A stretch of 64,000 nucleotides of DNA from Roseovarius sp. (GCA_014359765.1 JACIYT010000009.1:39605-103604), one strand, 5' to 3'; positions 42,555 through 51,691 are shown, numbered from the stretch's first letter. Numbers and translations: made by a program. The notes: generated by a model from the sequence alone, not told the origin.

Positions 42555-43440
42555 GATGAACATCCGCGAGATCCATCCGGCCGCGTCGTTCGAGGAGCGT
42601 CTGGCCCGCAATTTCGACGGCCTCAGCGACAGGCTGCGGCAGGCGGCGGAATATGTGGCGGCGCATCCGGTGGACATTGCCACGCGGTCGCTGCGCGCGG
42701 TGGCGCAGGAGAGCGGGCTCGCCCCGGCGAGTTTCTCGCGACTGGCGCGGGCGCTCGATTACCGGAGCTTCGAGGCGCTGCGCGAGGCGATGCGCGCCAA
42801 GATCGACCGGCGCGTGAACAGCTTTGCCGAGCGCGCGGAGCGGCTTCAGGCGGCGCATGAGGCCGGCGAGAGCAGCTTTTGCGAAGCGCATGTGAGCGCC
42901 TGCCTGCGCAACCTCCAGACGCTCCTGCGCGATATGGACATGGCATTGCTCGACCGCACGGTGGAACGGCTGCACGCGGCGCGCAACGTGGTGCTTGTCG
43001 GCGCGCTTGGCTCGACGGGAATTGTGGAATATCTTTCCTACATGGCGAATTTCTGTTCCGGTAACTGGTCGATGGCGGGGCGCATGGGGGCCTCGCTCGG
43101 CTCGGCGCTGACCGGGATGGACGGGCGCGATGCCATGGTGATCGTGACCAAGCCGCCCTATTCCACCCGCTCGGTGGAGGCGGCGCATATGGCGGCGGCG
43201 CAGGGCGCCTTTGTCGTGGTGATCACCGACAGCCCGGCCTGTCCGGCGCTGCCCTCGGCCTCGGCCGGGTTCGTGGTGCCTACCGACAGCCCGCATTTCT
43301 ATTCGTCCTATGTGGCCACCACCGCCCTCGTCGAGATCGTGGTGGGGATGCTGGTCGGCCGCGCGGGCGCGGCGGCCCGCGCCCGGATCGCTCAGGTCGA
43401 GCAAAACAGCCGCCGCCTGGGAGAGGTCTGGGATGTCTGA
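42538..43440 (+). CDS. MurR/RpiR-family transcriptional regulator
   Basis: 300 residues: an N-terminal RpiR helix-turn-helix (about 20-95; A-Q-E-S-G-L-A-P-A-S-F-S-R-L-A-R-A-L) and a C-terminal SIS domain (about 135-270; V-V-L-V-G-A-L-G-S-T-G). SIS domains in this family sense phosphosugars or other anionic metabolites. The start is uncertain: ATGs at 42538 and 42556 and a GTG at 42526 are all possible, none with a clear Shine-Dalgarno. It is 33 bp upstream of the TAXI receptor gene, so it probably controls the transporter and the divergent enzymes. Confidence 0.88.
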   Translation: MKPIVSMNIREIHPAASFEERLARNFDGLSDRLRQAAEYVAAHPVDIATRSLRAVAQESGLAPASFSRLARALDYRSFEALREAMRAKIDRRVNSFAERAERLQAAHEAGESSFCEAHVSACLRNLQTLLRDMDMALLDRTVERLHAARNVVLVGALGSTGIVEYLSYMANFCSGNWSMAGRMGASLGSALTGMDGRDAMVIVTKPPYSTRSVEAAHMAAAQGAFVVVITDSPACPALPSASAGFVVPTDSPHFYSSYVATTALVEIVVGMLVGRAGAAARARIAQVEQNSRRLGEVWDV

Positions 43441-43473
43441 CGGTTTTTTCAACAACATCAAGCAAGGGAGATC

Positions 43474-44448
43474 ATGATGTTTGACAGGTTCAGGTTCACG
43501 ATGGCCGGGGCCGCGCTTGCCGCCCTGCTGGCGCCGGCGGCGATGGCCGAGGAATTCATTACCATCGGCACCGGCGGCGTGACCGGCGTCTATTACCCGA
43601 CCGGCGGCGCGATCTGCCGGCTGGTCAACCAGGGCCGCAAGGAGCACGGCATCCGCTGCTCGGTCGAATCGACCGGCGGTTCGGTTTACAACCTCAAGAC
43701 CATCCGCGCCGGCGAGCTGGAATTCGGCGTGGTGCAATCGGACTGGCAGCACCATTCCTATCACGGCACCTCGGACAATTTCGCCGCCGACGGCCCCTTC
43801 GAGGAGCTGCGCGCGGTGTTCTCGCTCCACCCCGAGCCGTTCACCGTGGTGGCGCGCGCCGACAGCGGCATCCGGACCTTCGCCGATCTCAAGGGCAAGC
43901 GGGTCAATCTCGGCAATCCCGGATCGGGTGCGCGTGGCACCTTCGAGGTGGTGATGGACAAGATGGGCTGGACCGCCCGCGATTTCGCGCTCGCCGCCGA
44001 ACTGCGCCCCGCCGAGCAGAGCCAGGCGCTGTGCGACAACCAGATCGACGCGATGGTGTTCACCGTGGGCCATCCCTCGGGCACGATCCAGGAGGCCACC
44101 ACCGCCTGCGACAGTGTCCTGGTGAGCGTGACCGGCCCGGAGATCGACGCGCTCATCGCCGAGAACGCCTATTACCGCAAGGCGATCATTCCCGGCGGCA
44201 TGTATCGCGGCACCGATGAGGATGTGCAGACCTTCGGCGTCGGCGCGACCCTCGTCACCTCGGCCAATGTGTCGGAGGAGGCGGTTTACACCGTGGTCAA
44301 GGCGGTGTTCGACAATTTCGACGATTTCCGCGGGCTGCACCCGGCCTTTGCCAATCTCGACGCCAGGGAAATGGTGAGCGCCGGCCTGTCGGCGCCGCTG
44401 CATCCGGGCGCGGAGAAATATTATCGGGAAAAGGGGCTGATCGACTGA
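43474..44448 (+). CDS. TAXI-family TRAP solute-binding protein (system 1)
   Basis: 324 residues with a Sec signal peptide ending P-A-A-M-A. The mature start [21 protein letters not shown] is the classical TAXI signature. Other conserved features are [25 protein letters not shown] and L-H-P-G-A-E. It binds a carboxylate or amino-acid-like solute in the periplasm and feeds the fused permease 124 bp downstream. AAGGGAG precedes the ATG. Confidence 0.95.
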   Translation: MMFDRFRFTMAGAALAALLAPAAMAEEFITIGTGGVTGVYYPTGGAICRLVNQGRKEHGIRCSVESTGGSVYNLKTIRAGELEFGVVQSDWQHHSYHGTSDNFAADGPFEELRAVFSLHPEPFTVVARADSGIRTFADLKGKRVNLGNPGSGARGTFEVVMDKMGWTARDFALAAELRPAEQSQALCDNQIDAMVFTVGHPSGTIQEATTACDSVLVSVTGPEIDALIAENAYYRKAIIPGGMYRGTDEDVQTFGVGATLVTSANVSEEAVYTVVKAVFDNFDDFRGLHPAFANLDAREMVSAGLSAPLHPGAEKYYREKGLID

Positions 44449-44572
44449 TCGGCGCTGCCCGGGGCGGGGGGCGGTGCGCCGCCCCTTGCCCCTGGCGCCC
44501 GGATGTTTCCGGGGTTTCGACAAACGTTGACAGACCGCAGGGCAAACGCGGCGCGACAGGGAGAGGGTTACC

Positions 44573-47200
44573 ATGGCGAGCGATACTCAGGACAAGGGTC
44601 CGCTGAGCGAGGCCGAACTTCAGGAGCTGGTCTCCTCGAGCGATGGCGGCGCGCGCAACCCCGAAGGCGCGGTGGCGCTGTTTCTCGCCGCGGTGGCGGT
44701 GATCTGGTCGCTGTTCCAGATCGCGCTGGCCTCGCCGATCGCCAATTATCTCCTGCCGGGGGCGATCCTGAACAATTCGCGCCAGGTCCACCTTGCCTTC
44801 GCGATCTTTCTCGCCTTCATGGCCTATCCGATGTTCCGATCCAGCCCGCGCGCCTATGTCCCGCTCTATGACTGGGTGCTGGCGCTCGTGGGCTCGTTCA
44901 TCGCGCTCTACGGCTATTTCTTCTACGACAAGATCGTGCGCAGTGGCGGGCTGGCCGACGATACCGACAAATGGGTGGCGCTGGTCGGGCTGCTGATCCT
45001 GTTCGAGGGCGCGCGCCGCGCGCTCGGTCCGGCGATGGCGATCATCGCCGCGATCTTTCTGGCCTATGTGTTCTTCGGCGCTTCGAGCTGGGTGCCCGAG
45101 GTGATCCGCTGGAAGGGCGCGAGCCTGCAAAAGGCGATGAGCCACATGTGGATCACCGCCGAGGGCGTGTTCGGCATCGCGCTCGGCGTCTCGACGCGGT
45201 TCGTGTTCCTCTTCGTGCTCTTCGGCGCGCTGCTCGACAAGGCGGGGGCGGGCAATTACTTCATCAAGATGGCCTTTGGCGCGCTCGGCCACCTGCGGGG
45301 CGGCCCGGCCAAGGCGGCGGTGGTGGGCTCTGCCGCCACGGGCCTCATCTCGGGCTCGTCCATCGCCAATGTGGTGACGACCGGCACCTTTACCATCCCG
45401 CTGATGAAGCGGGTGGGCTTTACCAGCGAAAAGGCGGGCGCGGTCGAGGTGGCAAGCTCGGTCAACGGGCAGATCATGCCGCCGGTGATGGGGGCCGCGG
45501 CCTTTCTCATGGTGGAATATGTGGGGATTTCCTATGTCGAGGTGATCACCCACGCCCTCCTGCCGGCCACGATCAGCTATATCGCGCTGGTCTATATCGT
45601 GCATCTGGAGGCGGTAAAGCAGAACATGCCGATGCTCGGCGACCGGGTGGTGAGCCTCGGGCGCACGGTGGGGGGCATGTTCGCCTTTTTCGCAGGCTTT
45701 GCCCTGCTGTGCTACGCGGTGCAGTTCCCGGTGGGCTGGATCGTGGCGGCGATGCCCGAGGGCGCCGGCCCGATCCTCGCGGGGCTTCTGGTGGTGGCTT
45801 ATGTCGCGCTTCTGTGGCTGGCCGCGCAGGTGCCCGATCTCGAACCGGACGATCCCGATGCCGAGGAGGTGCGCCTGCCGGTGGTGGGCGAGATCTACAA
45901 GGCCGGGCTCCATTTCCTGCTGCCCATCCTGGTGCTGGTCTATTTCCTGATGATCGAGCAGAAATCGCCCGGTCTCTCGGCCTTCTGGGCCTCGGCGCTG
46001 CTGTTTGTCATCCTGCTCACGCAGCGCCCGCTCAAGGCGATGTTCCGCGGGCAGAGCGACATGGCCAATGCCTTTCGCGAGGGCGTCGTGGATCTCGTGT
46101 CGGGCCTGATCGCGGGCGCGCGCAACATGATCGGCATCGGCCTGGCCACGGCGACGGCCGGCGTCATCGTGGGCACGGTCACGCTGACCGGGGTGGGGCA
46201 GGTCATGGCCGACCTGGTGGAATTCCTGTCGGGCGGCAACCTGATCCTGATGCTGATCATGGTGGGGCTGCTGAGCCTTGTGCTGGGCATGGGCCTGCCG
46301 ACCACCGCGAATTACATCGTCGTCTCCTCGCTGATGGCCGGGGTCGTGGTGCATCTGGGCGCGCAATCGGGGCTGATCGTGCCGCTGATCGCGGTGCATC
46401 TCTTCGTGTTCTATTTCGGGATCATGGCGGATGTGACGCCGCCGGTGGGGCTGGCGAGCTTTGCCGCCGCCGCGGTCTCGGGGGGCGATGCGATCAAGAC
46501 CGGCTTTGCGGCCTTCTTCTACTCGTTGCGCACCGTGGCTCTGCCCTTCGTGTTCATCTTCAACACCAAGCTGCTGCTCATCGACGTGACCTGGGTGGAG
46601 GGGATCATCACCTTCGTGGTGGCCACCATCGCGATCCTGGTCTTTACCGCCGGGACGATGGGCTGGTTCCTGACCCGCAACCGGATCTACGAGAGCGTGG
46701 CGCTGGTGCTGGTGGCCTTTGCCCTGTTCCGGCCGGATTACTTCATGAACCGCATCCAGCCGCCTTTCGAGATGGTGCCGCCGGCGCAGATCGAACAGGC
46801 GCTCGACGCCGCCCATGCCGGGCAGGAGCTGCGCATCGTGGTGGCGGGGCCGGATTTCATGACCGGCGCGCCGCGCCAGACCACGCTGGTGATCGCGGTG
46901 ACCGGGGAGGGGGACGGCGCGGCGCTGCTGGCGGATCACGGGCTTGTGCTCGTGCCCGATGGCGCGCGGATCACGCTGGAGGAGCCGATGTTCGGAACGC
47001 CCTTTGCCGAGACGTTCCAGAATTTCGATTTCTACGGCGACGAGCCGGTGGTCATCGTCTCGGTCAAGGCGCCGGCGGACCAGTGGCCGCAGGAGGTGAT
47101 GTTCCTTCCCGCCTTCGTGCTGCTGGGGCTGATCGCGCTGCTGCAACGGGCGCGGATCGGACGCGATGAGACGCAAGCAAAGCAAGGAGCCTCGGCATGA
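44573..47200 (+). CDS. TRAP transporter fused 4TM/12TM permease with C-terminal DUF3394 (system 1)
   Basis: 875 residues. The fused DctQ-like and DctM-like membrane domains run to about residue 720: conserved G-A-L-L-D-K-A-G-A-G-N-Y-F, G-S-A-A-T-G-L-I-S-G-S-S-I-A-N-V-V, N-G-Q-I-M-P-P-V-M-G-A-A-A-F-L-M and G-L-P-T-T-A-N-Y-I-V. A C-terminal extension of about 150 residues then carries a soluble DUF3394-like domain between membrane segments. Secondary sodium-coupled import with the TAXI receptor is expected. The stop overlaps the start of the UspA gene by four bases. Confidence 0.94.
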   Translation: MASDTQDKGPLSEAELQELVSSSDGGARNPEGAVALFLAAVAVIWSLFQIALASPIANYLLPGAILNNSRQVHLAFAIFLAFMAYPMFRSSPRAYVPLYDWVLALVGSFIALYGYFFYDKIVRSGGLADDTDKWVALVGLLILFEGARRALGPAMAIIAAIFLAYVFFGASSWVPEVIRWKGASLQKAMSHMWITAEGVFGIALGVSTRFVFLFVLFGALLDKAGAGNYFIKMAFGALGHLRGGPAKAAVVGSAATGLISGSSIANVVTTGTFTIPLMKRVGFTSEKAGAVEVASSVNGQIMPPVMGAAAFLMVEYVGISYVEVITHALLPATISYIALVYIVHLEAVKQNMPMLGDRVVSLGRTVGGMFAFFAGFALLCYAVQFPVGWIVAAMPEGAGPILAGLLVVAYVALLWLAAQVPDLEPDDPDAEEVRLPVVGEIYKAGLHFLLPILVLVYFLMIEQKSPGLSAFWASALLFVILLTQRPLKAMFRGQSDMANAFREGVVDLVSGLIAGARNMIGIGLATATAGVIVGTVTLTGVGQVMADLVEFLSGGNLILMLIMVGLLSLVLGMGLPTTANYIVVSSLMAGVVVHLGAQSGLIVPLIAVHLFVFYFGIMADVTPPVGLASFAAAAVSGGDAIKTGFAAFFYSLRTVALPFVFIFNTKLLLIDVTWVEGIITFVVATIAILVFTAGTMGWFLTRNRIYESVALVLVAFALFRPDYFMNRIQPPFEMVPPAQIEQALDAAHAGQELRIVVAGPDFMTGAPRQTTLVIAVTGEGDGAALLADHGLVLVPDGARITLEEPMFGTPFAETFQNFDFYGDEPVVIVSVKAPADQWPQEVMFLPAFVLLGLIALLQRARIGRDETQAKQGASA

Positions 47201-47628
47201 GCGGTCCCGTTCTCTGTGCCATCGATGTCAGCAACGCCAACCAGGACGATCCCGTGCTGCGCCGCGCGGCGCAGCTTGCCGCGCTCGATGGCGCGCAGCT
47301 CGACGTGATCACCGTGGTGCCCGATTACGGCATGAGCGTGGTCGGCAGTTTCTTCGGCTCGGGCCATCACGAAAAGCTGGAGGCCGAGGCGCGCAGGCTG
47401 CTGAACGCGCAGGTGACCCGGGTGCTGGGGGCGGAGGCCAACGAAAAGGTGCGCCACATCGTCACCACCGGCAACGCCTATGACGAGATCCTGCGCGTGG
47501 CCAGGGCCGACGGCGCGGCACTCATCGTGATCGGCGCGCACAAGCCCGATTTCAGCGACTACCTGCTCGGCCCCAACGCCGCGCGTGTGGTGCGCCATGC
47601 CCTCTGCTCGGTGATGGTGGTGCGATAG
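47197..47628 (+). CDS. Universal stress protein (UspA family), TRAP-associated
   Basis: 143 residues, a single Usp domain: A-I-D-V-S-N-A-N at the N-terminus and A-L-I-V-I-G-A-H-K-P-D-F-S-D-Y-L-L-G-P-N-A-A-R-V-V near the end. The ATP-binding pattern G-2x-G-9x-G-(S/T) is degenerate (G-A-H-K and G-P-N), so nucleotide binding is doubtful. The four-base overlap with the TRAP permease gene resembles TeaD, the Usp-type partner of the TeaABC ectoine TRAP transporter, suggesting a regulatory role for uptake. It converges on hemN. Confidence 0.88.
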   Translation: MSGPVLCAIDVSNANQDDPVLRRAAQLAALDGAQLDVITVVPDYGMSVVGSFFGSGHHEKLEAEARRLLNAQVTRVLGAEANEKVRHIVTTGNAYDEILRVARADGAALIVIGAHKPDFSDYLLGPNAARVVRHALCSVMVVR

Positions 47629-47638
47629 GGCCTGCTGC

Positions 47639-48994
47639 TCAGATCGCCGGGGAATGGCCCTCGGCGTTCATCTCGTAGGCATCGAGCCTGCGCGCGACCA
47701 TCCGGGTCAGGGGGCGCGCCTCGGGCGGGATGCTCAGACCGCCTGGATCGAGCTCCAGATGACCGGCAAAGGCGCGGTCCACCTCGGCGAGCATCGCCCG
47801 CAGCGTCTCGGGCGGGATGGCGAAATCGCGGGTGATCGCGGCGGCGTCCACGCGGAAATCGCACATGAGCATCTCGATGAGCCGGGCGCGTAGCCGATCC
47901 TCCCCGGCGAAGACATGCCCCCGCGCGGTGGAAAACCGCCCCTCGCGGATCGCCGCGGTATGCGCGCCGGTGGCGGGGGCGTTCTGCGCATAGCCTTGCG
48001 GAAAGCGCGAGATCGCCGAGGCCCCGATGCCGATCAGCACCTCGGCGGTGTCGTCGGTATAGCCCTGGAAATTGCGCCGCAGTTGCCCGGCGCGCCGCGC
48101 CACGCTGAGCCCGTCGGACGGGAGGGCGAAATGGTCGATGCCGATCTCGTCATAGCCGTCCCAGAGGAACAGCCGCCGCGCCGTCTCGAAGAGCGCGAGG
48201 CGTTCCTGCGGGGTGGGCAGCGCATCCGACGGGATCAGCTGCTGGCGCTTGGCCATCCACGGCACATGCGCATAGCCATAGAGCGCGACCCGGTCGGGCG
48301 CGAGCGACAGGAGCTTCTGCACGCTCTCGGTGATGCGCGCGCGGCTCTGATGCGGCAGGCCGTAGAGGATATCGGCATTGAGGCTCTGCACGCCCCGCGC
48401 GCGAATCGCCTCGACCGCCTGGCGCGTGATGTCATAGCCCTGACGCCGGCCGATCGTCTTCTGGATATCTTCGTCGAAATCCTGCACCCCGATCGAGGCG
48501 CGGTTCATCCCCGCCGCCGCCAGCGCATCGAGGCGCGGCCCGTCGATCTCGTTCGGGTCGATCTCGACCGAGAATTCGGTGGCCTCGGTAAAGGGGGCGA
48601 TGGCGCGGATCGCCGCCGCCAGTTCGGTCATCATCGCAGGCGTGAGCAGCGTCGGCGTGCCCCCCCCCCAATGCAGCCGCGACAGGCGCACGCCGTCGGG
48701 CAGGATGCGGCCCAGCATGGCGATCTCGGTCTTGAGCGTCTCCAGATAGGCCGCCACCGGCGCATCGGATTGCGTGCCCTGCGTGCGGCAGGCGCAGAAC
48801 CAGCACAGCCTGCGGCAGAAGGGCACATGCACATAGAGCGAGATTTCCGCGCCCTCGGGTATCTCCCTGATCCAGCTTGCGAAATGATGCCCCCCGACGC
48901 CCCGGTTGAAATGCGGCGCGGTCGGGTAGCTGGTATAGCGTGGCACCCTGGCATCAAAAAGACCCAGATCGCCCAGTTTGGTTTGCGTATCCAT
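47639..48994 (-). CDS. hemN: Oxygen-independent coproporphyrinogen III oxidase HemN
   Basis: 451 residues, radical-SAM enzyme. The cluster motif is C60-x3-C64-x2-C67 in V-P-F-C-R-R-L-C-W-F-C. Other family stretches are Y-T-S-Y-P-T-A-P-H-F, H-W-G-G-G-T-P-T, S-V-E-I-D-P, G-V-Q-D-F-D and G-I-G-A-S-A-I-S-R. It makes protoporphyrinogen IX without oxygen, for haem and, where present, bacteriochlorophyll under low oxygen. Divergent from fnrL across an FNR box, so probably FnrL-activated. The ATG at 48994 starts M-D-T-Q-T-K. Confidence 0.97.
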   Translation of the reverse strand: MDTQTKLGDLGLFDARVPRYTSYPTAPHFNRGVGGHHFASWIREIPEGAEISLYVHVPFCRRLCWFCACRTQGTQSDAPVAAYLETLKTEIAMLGRILPDGVRLSRLHWGGGTPTLLTPAMMTELAAAIRAIAPFTEATEFSVEIDPNEIDGPRLDALAAAGMNRASIGVQDFDEDIQKTIGRRQGYDITRQAVEAIRARGVQSLNADILYGLPHQSRARITESVQKLLSLAPDRVALYGYAHVPWMAKRQQLIPSDALPTPQERLALFETARRLFLWDGYDEIGIDHFALPSDGLSVARRAGQLRRNFQGYTDDTAEVLIGIGASAISRFPQGYAQNAPATGAHTAAIREGRFSTARGHVFAGEDRLRARLIEMLMCDFRVDAAAITRDFAIPPETLRAMLAEVDRAFAGHLELDPGGLSIPPEARPLTRMVARRLDAYEMNAEGHSPAI

Positions 48995-49028
48995 GCCGCA
49001 AGGTTTACCCTCGGTCCTGCGAACGTCC

Positions 49029-49042
49029 TTGACCCAGATCAA
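49029..49042. promoter_or_regulatory. FNR-type operator between hemN and fnrL
   Basis: TTGAC-N4-ATCAA, one mismatch from the FNR/FnrL consensus TTGAT-N4-ATCAA. It lies 35 bp upstream of hemN and 16 bp upstream of the preferred fnrL GTG start. Likely activates hemN under low oxygen and autoregulates fnrL. Confidence 0.85.
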
Positions 49043-49058
49043 CCACGGAAACGCGCCA

Positions 49059-49847
49059 GTGGCATCGCTCGAAAAATCCGCGGCCAGGACTGCGGACAAG
49101 ACTGTAGACAAAACTGCGGATACGGCGCATCGCGACTGCGCCGATTGTCCGATCCGGCATCGCGCGGTCTGTGCGCGCTGCGAGCCGGACGAACTCGACC
49201 GTCTCGACGAGATCAAGTATTACCGCAGTTTCGAGGCCGGGCAGACGGTGATCTGGTCGGGTGATCCGATGGATTTCGTGGCCTCGGTGGTCTCGGGCAT
49301 CGCCACCTTGACGCAGACGATGGAGGACGGGCGCACGCAGATGGTGGGCCTGTTGCTGCCCAGCGATTTCGTCGGCCGTCCGGGGCGCGACCGCGCCGCC
49401 TATGACGTGGTGGCCACGACCGATATCGTCATGTGCTGTTTCCGCCGCAAGCCCTTCGAGCAGATGATGGCGCGCACGCCGCATATCGCGCAGCGCCTTC
49501 TGGAAATGACGCTCGACGAACTGGACGCCGCGCGCGAATGGATGCTGGTGCTGGGCCGCAAGACCGCGCGCGAGAAGATCGCCTCGCTGCTGGCGATCAT
49601 CGGGCGGCGCGACGCGGCGCTGCACATGGACGGGCGGAGTGGGCCGCTGACCTTCGATCTGCCGCTCACGCGCGAGGCGATGGCCGATTACCTCGGGCTG
49701 ACGCTGGAAACGGTGAGCCGCCAGGTCTCGGCGCTCAAGAGGGACGGGGTGATCGTGCTCGAGGGCAAGCGACGCATCCTGGTGCCCGACATGAACCGCC
49801 TGCTGGAAGAGGCGGGCGACGACAGCGATGGCGGGATGCTGTTCTGA
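49059..49847 (+). CDS. fnrL: FNR-type oxygen-sensing regulator FnrL
   Basis: 262 residues from a GTG chosen because it lies downstream of the FNR operator. The cluster-binding N-terminus has C27-A-D-C30 and C38-A-R-C41, with another cysteine pair in I-V-M-C-C-F. A cyclic-nucleotide-like sensor fold follows, then a C-terminal winged helix with E-A-M-A-D-Y-L-G-L-T-L-E-T-V-S-R-Q-V-S-A-L (FNR recognition helix E-x3-S-R). The start is uncertain, with an upstream ATG-like frame through the operator. The first 25 residues contain a low-complexity D-K-T repeat. It controls microaerobic genes. Confidence 0.93.
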   Translation: MASLEKSAARTADKTVDKTADTAHRDCADCPIRHRAVCARCEPDELDRLDEIKYYRSFEAGQTVIWSGDPMDFVASVVSGIATLTQTMEDGRTQMVGLLLPSDFVGRPGRDRAAYDVVATTDIVMCCFRRKPFEQMMARTPHIAQRLLEMTLDELDAAREWMLVLGRKTAREKIASLLAIIGRRDAALHMDGRSGPLTFDLPLTREAMADYLGLTLETVSRQVSALKRDGVIVLEGKRRILVPDMNRLLEEAGDDSDGGMLF

Positions 49848-49859
49848 TCCCGGCGTGCC

Positions 49860-50729
49860 TCAGATCGCCGCCTTGCGGCTCTCCTCCAGATAGATCTCGC
49901 GCAGCCGCGTCGCCACCGGCCCCGGCCTGCCCTCGCCGATCGCCACGCCGTCGATCTCCACCACCGGCATGACAAAGGCCGAGGCCGAGGTGACAAAGGC
50001 CTCGTCCGCCGCCTTTGCCTCGTCGATGCTGAAGGCGCGCTCCTCCACCTGCATCTGCGCCTCCCGCGCCATGCGCAGCACGGCGGCGCGGGTGATCCCG
50101 TGCAGGATGTCATGGGAGAGTTGCCGCGTGACGATCCGGTTGCCCTTGACGATATAGGCGTTGTTGGATGTGCCCTCGGTCACATGCCCGTCCTCGATCA
50201 TCCAGGCATCGTCGGCGCCCGCCTTCTGTGCCATCATCTTGCCCATCGACGGATAAAGAAGCTGCACCGTCTTGATATCGCGCCGCCCCCAGCGGATATC
50301 CTCGATCCCGATCACCTTGATGCCCCGCCTTGCCGCCGGATTGTCGGCCAGCCCCGGCTTCGACTGCGTGAACAGCACCAGCGTCGGCTCGGTGGTCTCG
50401 GGATCGGGAAAGACGAAATCGCGGTCGCCATCGCTGCCGCGCGTCACCTGCAGATAGATCAGCCCGTCCCCGATCCCGTTGAGGCGCACCAGTTCGCGGT
50501 GGATCTCCAGCAGATCGTCGAAAACCGCCGGTTTCTTCATGTCCAGCTCGCGCAGCGAGCGTTCGAGCCGCGCGATATGACCGGCAAAGTCGATGAGCTT
50601 GCCGCCCAGCACGCTCGTCACCTCATAGACCCCGTCGGCCATCAGGAAGCCGCGGTCGAAGATCGACACGCGGGCTTCGGTCTCGGGCAGGTAGTCTCCG
50701 TTCACATAGACGGTGCGCATGGTCGTCAT
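49860..50729 (-). CDS. dat: D-amino acid aminotransferase
   Basis: 289 residues, fold-type IV PLP enzyme. F-D-R-G-F-L-M-A-D-G-V-Y-E is the N-terminal signature, and the PLP lysine is K153 in R-R-D-I-K-T-V-Q-L-L. The E-G-T-S-N-N-A-Y and H-D-I-L-H-G-I-T-R blocks follow. It transfers amino groups between D-alanine or D-glutamate and 2-oxo acids. The ATG overlaps the stop of the dipeptide epimerase gene (ATGA), so both are co-translated. Branched-chain (L) aminotransferase is less likely given the D-type motif. Confidence 0.88.
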   Translation of the reverse strand: MTTMRTVYVNGDYLPETEARVSIFDRGFLMADGVYEVTSVLGGKLIDFAGHIARLERSLRELDMKKPAVFDDLLEIHRELVRLNGIGDGLIYLQVTRGSDGDRDFVFPDPETTEPTLVLFTQSKPGLADNPAARRGIKVIGIEDIRWGRRDIKTVQLLYPSMGKMMAQKAGADDAWMIEDGHVTEGTSNNAYIVKGNRIVTRQLSHDILHGITRAAVLRMAREAQMQVEERAFSIDEAKAADEAFVTSASAFVMPVVEIDGVAIGEGRPGPVATRLREIYLEESRKAAI

Positions 50730-51691
50730 CCCCACAGGGCCGCGTCGGAGGGATGAACCCCGGCGGCGTCATATCTCAATCCATGCGCCCGGTCTTCGGC
50801 CAATAGCAGCGGCCCGTCAAGATCCGTCACAGCCGCGCCCTGCGCCACCAGCACCGCAGGCGCCATCGCCAGCGACGTGCCGACCATGCAGCCCACCATC
50901 ACGCGCAGCCCCGCCGCCCGTGCCGCATCGCGCAGGCCGAGCGCCTCGGTCAGCCCCCCGGCCTTGTCGAGCTTGATGTTGACCATGTCATACTTGCCGC
51001 GCAGCCTGGCGAGGCTCGCGCGGTCGTGACAGCTCTCGTCGGCACAGACCGGCACCGGGCGCGCCATCCCGCGCAACACCTCGTCCTCGCCGGCAGGCAG
51101 CGGCTGTTCGACCAGCGCCACGCCGAGCCGCGCCAGATGCGGCGCGAGATCGGCATAGATTTCCGCGCTCCAGCCCTCGTTGGCATCGACGATGAGGCGC
51201 GCCCCCGGCGCCCCGCGCCGCACCGCCTCGAGCCGGGCCATGTCGTCTTGCGCCCCCAGCTTGACCTTGAGCAGCGGGCGATGCGCGTGCCGCGCGGCCT
51301 GCGCCGCCATCGCCTGCGGCGTGTCCAGCGACAGGGTATAGGCGGTGATCTCCGGCCCCGGCGCGGGCAGCCCGGCCAGTTCCCAGACCCGGCACCCCGC
51401 GCGCCTGGCCTCCAGATCCCAGAGCGCGCAATCGACCGCGTTGCGCGCCGCCCCGGCAGGCAGAAGCTCTTGCAGCGCGGCCCGGTCAAGGACCTCCGGC
51501 AGCCCCGCGATCTGCGCCGCCACGCTCTCGGGGGTCTCGCCATAGCGGGCATAGGGCACGCATTCGCCCCGGCCGGTCACGCCGCCCTCGCTGACATGCA
51601 CCACCAGCACCCGCGCCTCGGTCCGTGCGCCGCGGCTGATGGCAAAGACCTGCGCGAGCGCAAACCGCTCCTGCGTCACCGTGATCCGCAC
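50726..51691 (-). CDS. Dipeptide (L-Ala-D/L-Glu) epimerase, enolase superfamily
   Basis: 321 residues from a GTG preceded by GGGAGGG. Enolase-superfamily residues: L-K-V-K-L-G (K-x-K), V-D-A-N-E-G-W, V-E-Q-P-L, C-A-D-E-S and N-I-K-L-D-K, the last lysine being the second base. This pattern is characteristic of L-Ala-D/L-Glu epimerases that recycle murein peptides; the D-Glu-related name DgcA is used in some genomes. Coupling to a D-amino acid transaminase supports a D-glutamate/murein peptide role. An ATG upstream (51727) lies in the 22-bp repeat and is less plausible. Confidence 0.85.
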   Translation of the reverse strand: MRITVTQERFALAQVFAISRGARTEARVLVVHVSEGGVTGRGECVPYARYGETPESVAAQIAGLPEVLDRAALQELLPAGAARNAVDCALWDLEARRAGCRVWELAGLPAPGPEITAYTLSLDTPQAMAAQAARHAHRPLLKVKLGAQDDMARLEAVRRGAPGARLIVDANEGWSAEIYADLAPHLARLGVALVEQPLPAGEDEVLRGMARPVPVCADESCHDRASLARLRGKYDMVNIKLDKAGGLTEALGLRDAARAAGLRVMVGCMVGTSLAMAPAVLVAQGAAVTDLDGPLLLAEDRAHGLRYDAAGVHPSDAALWG

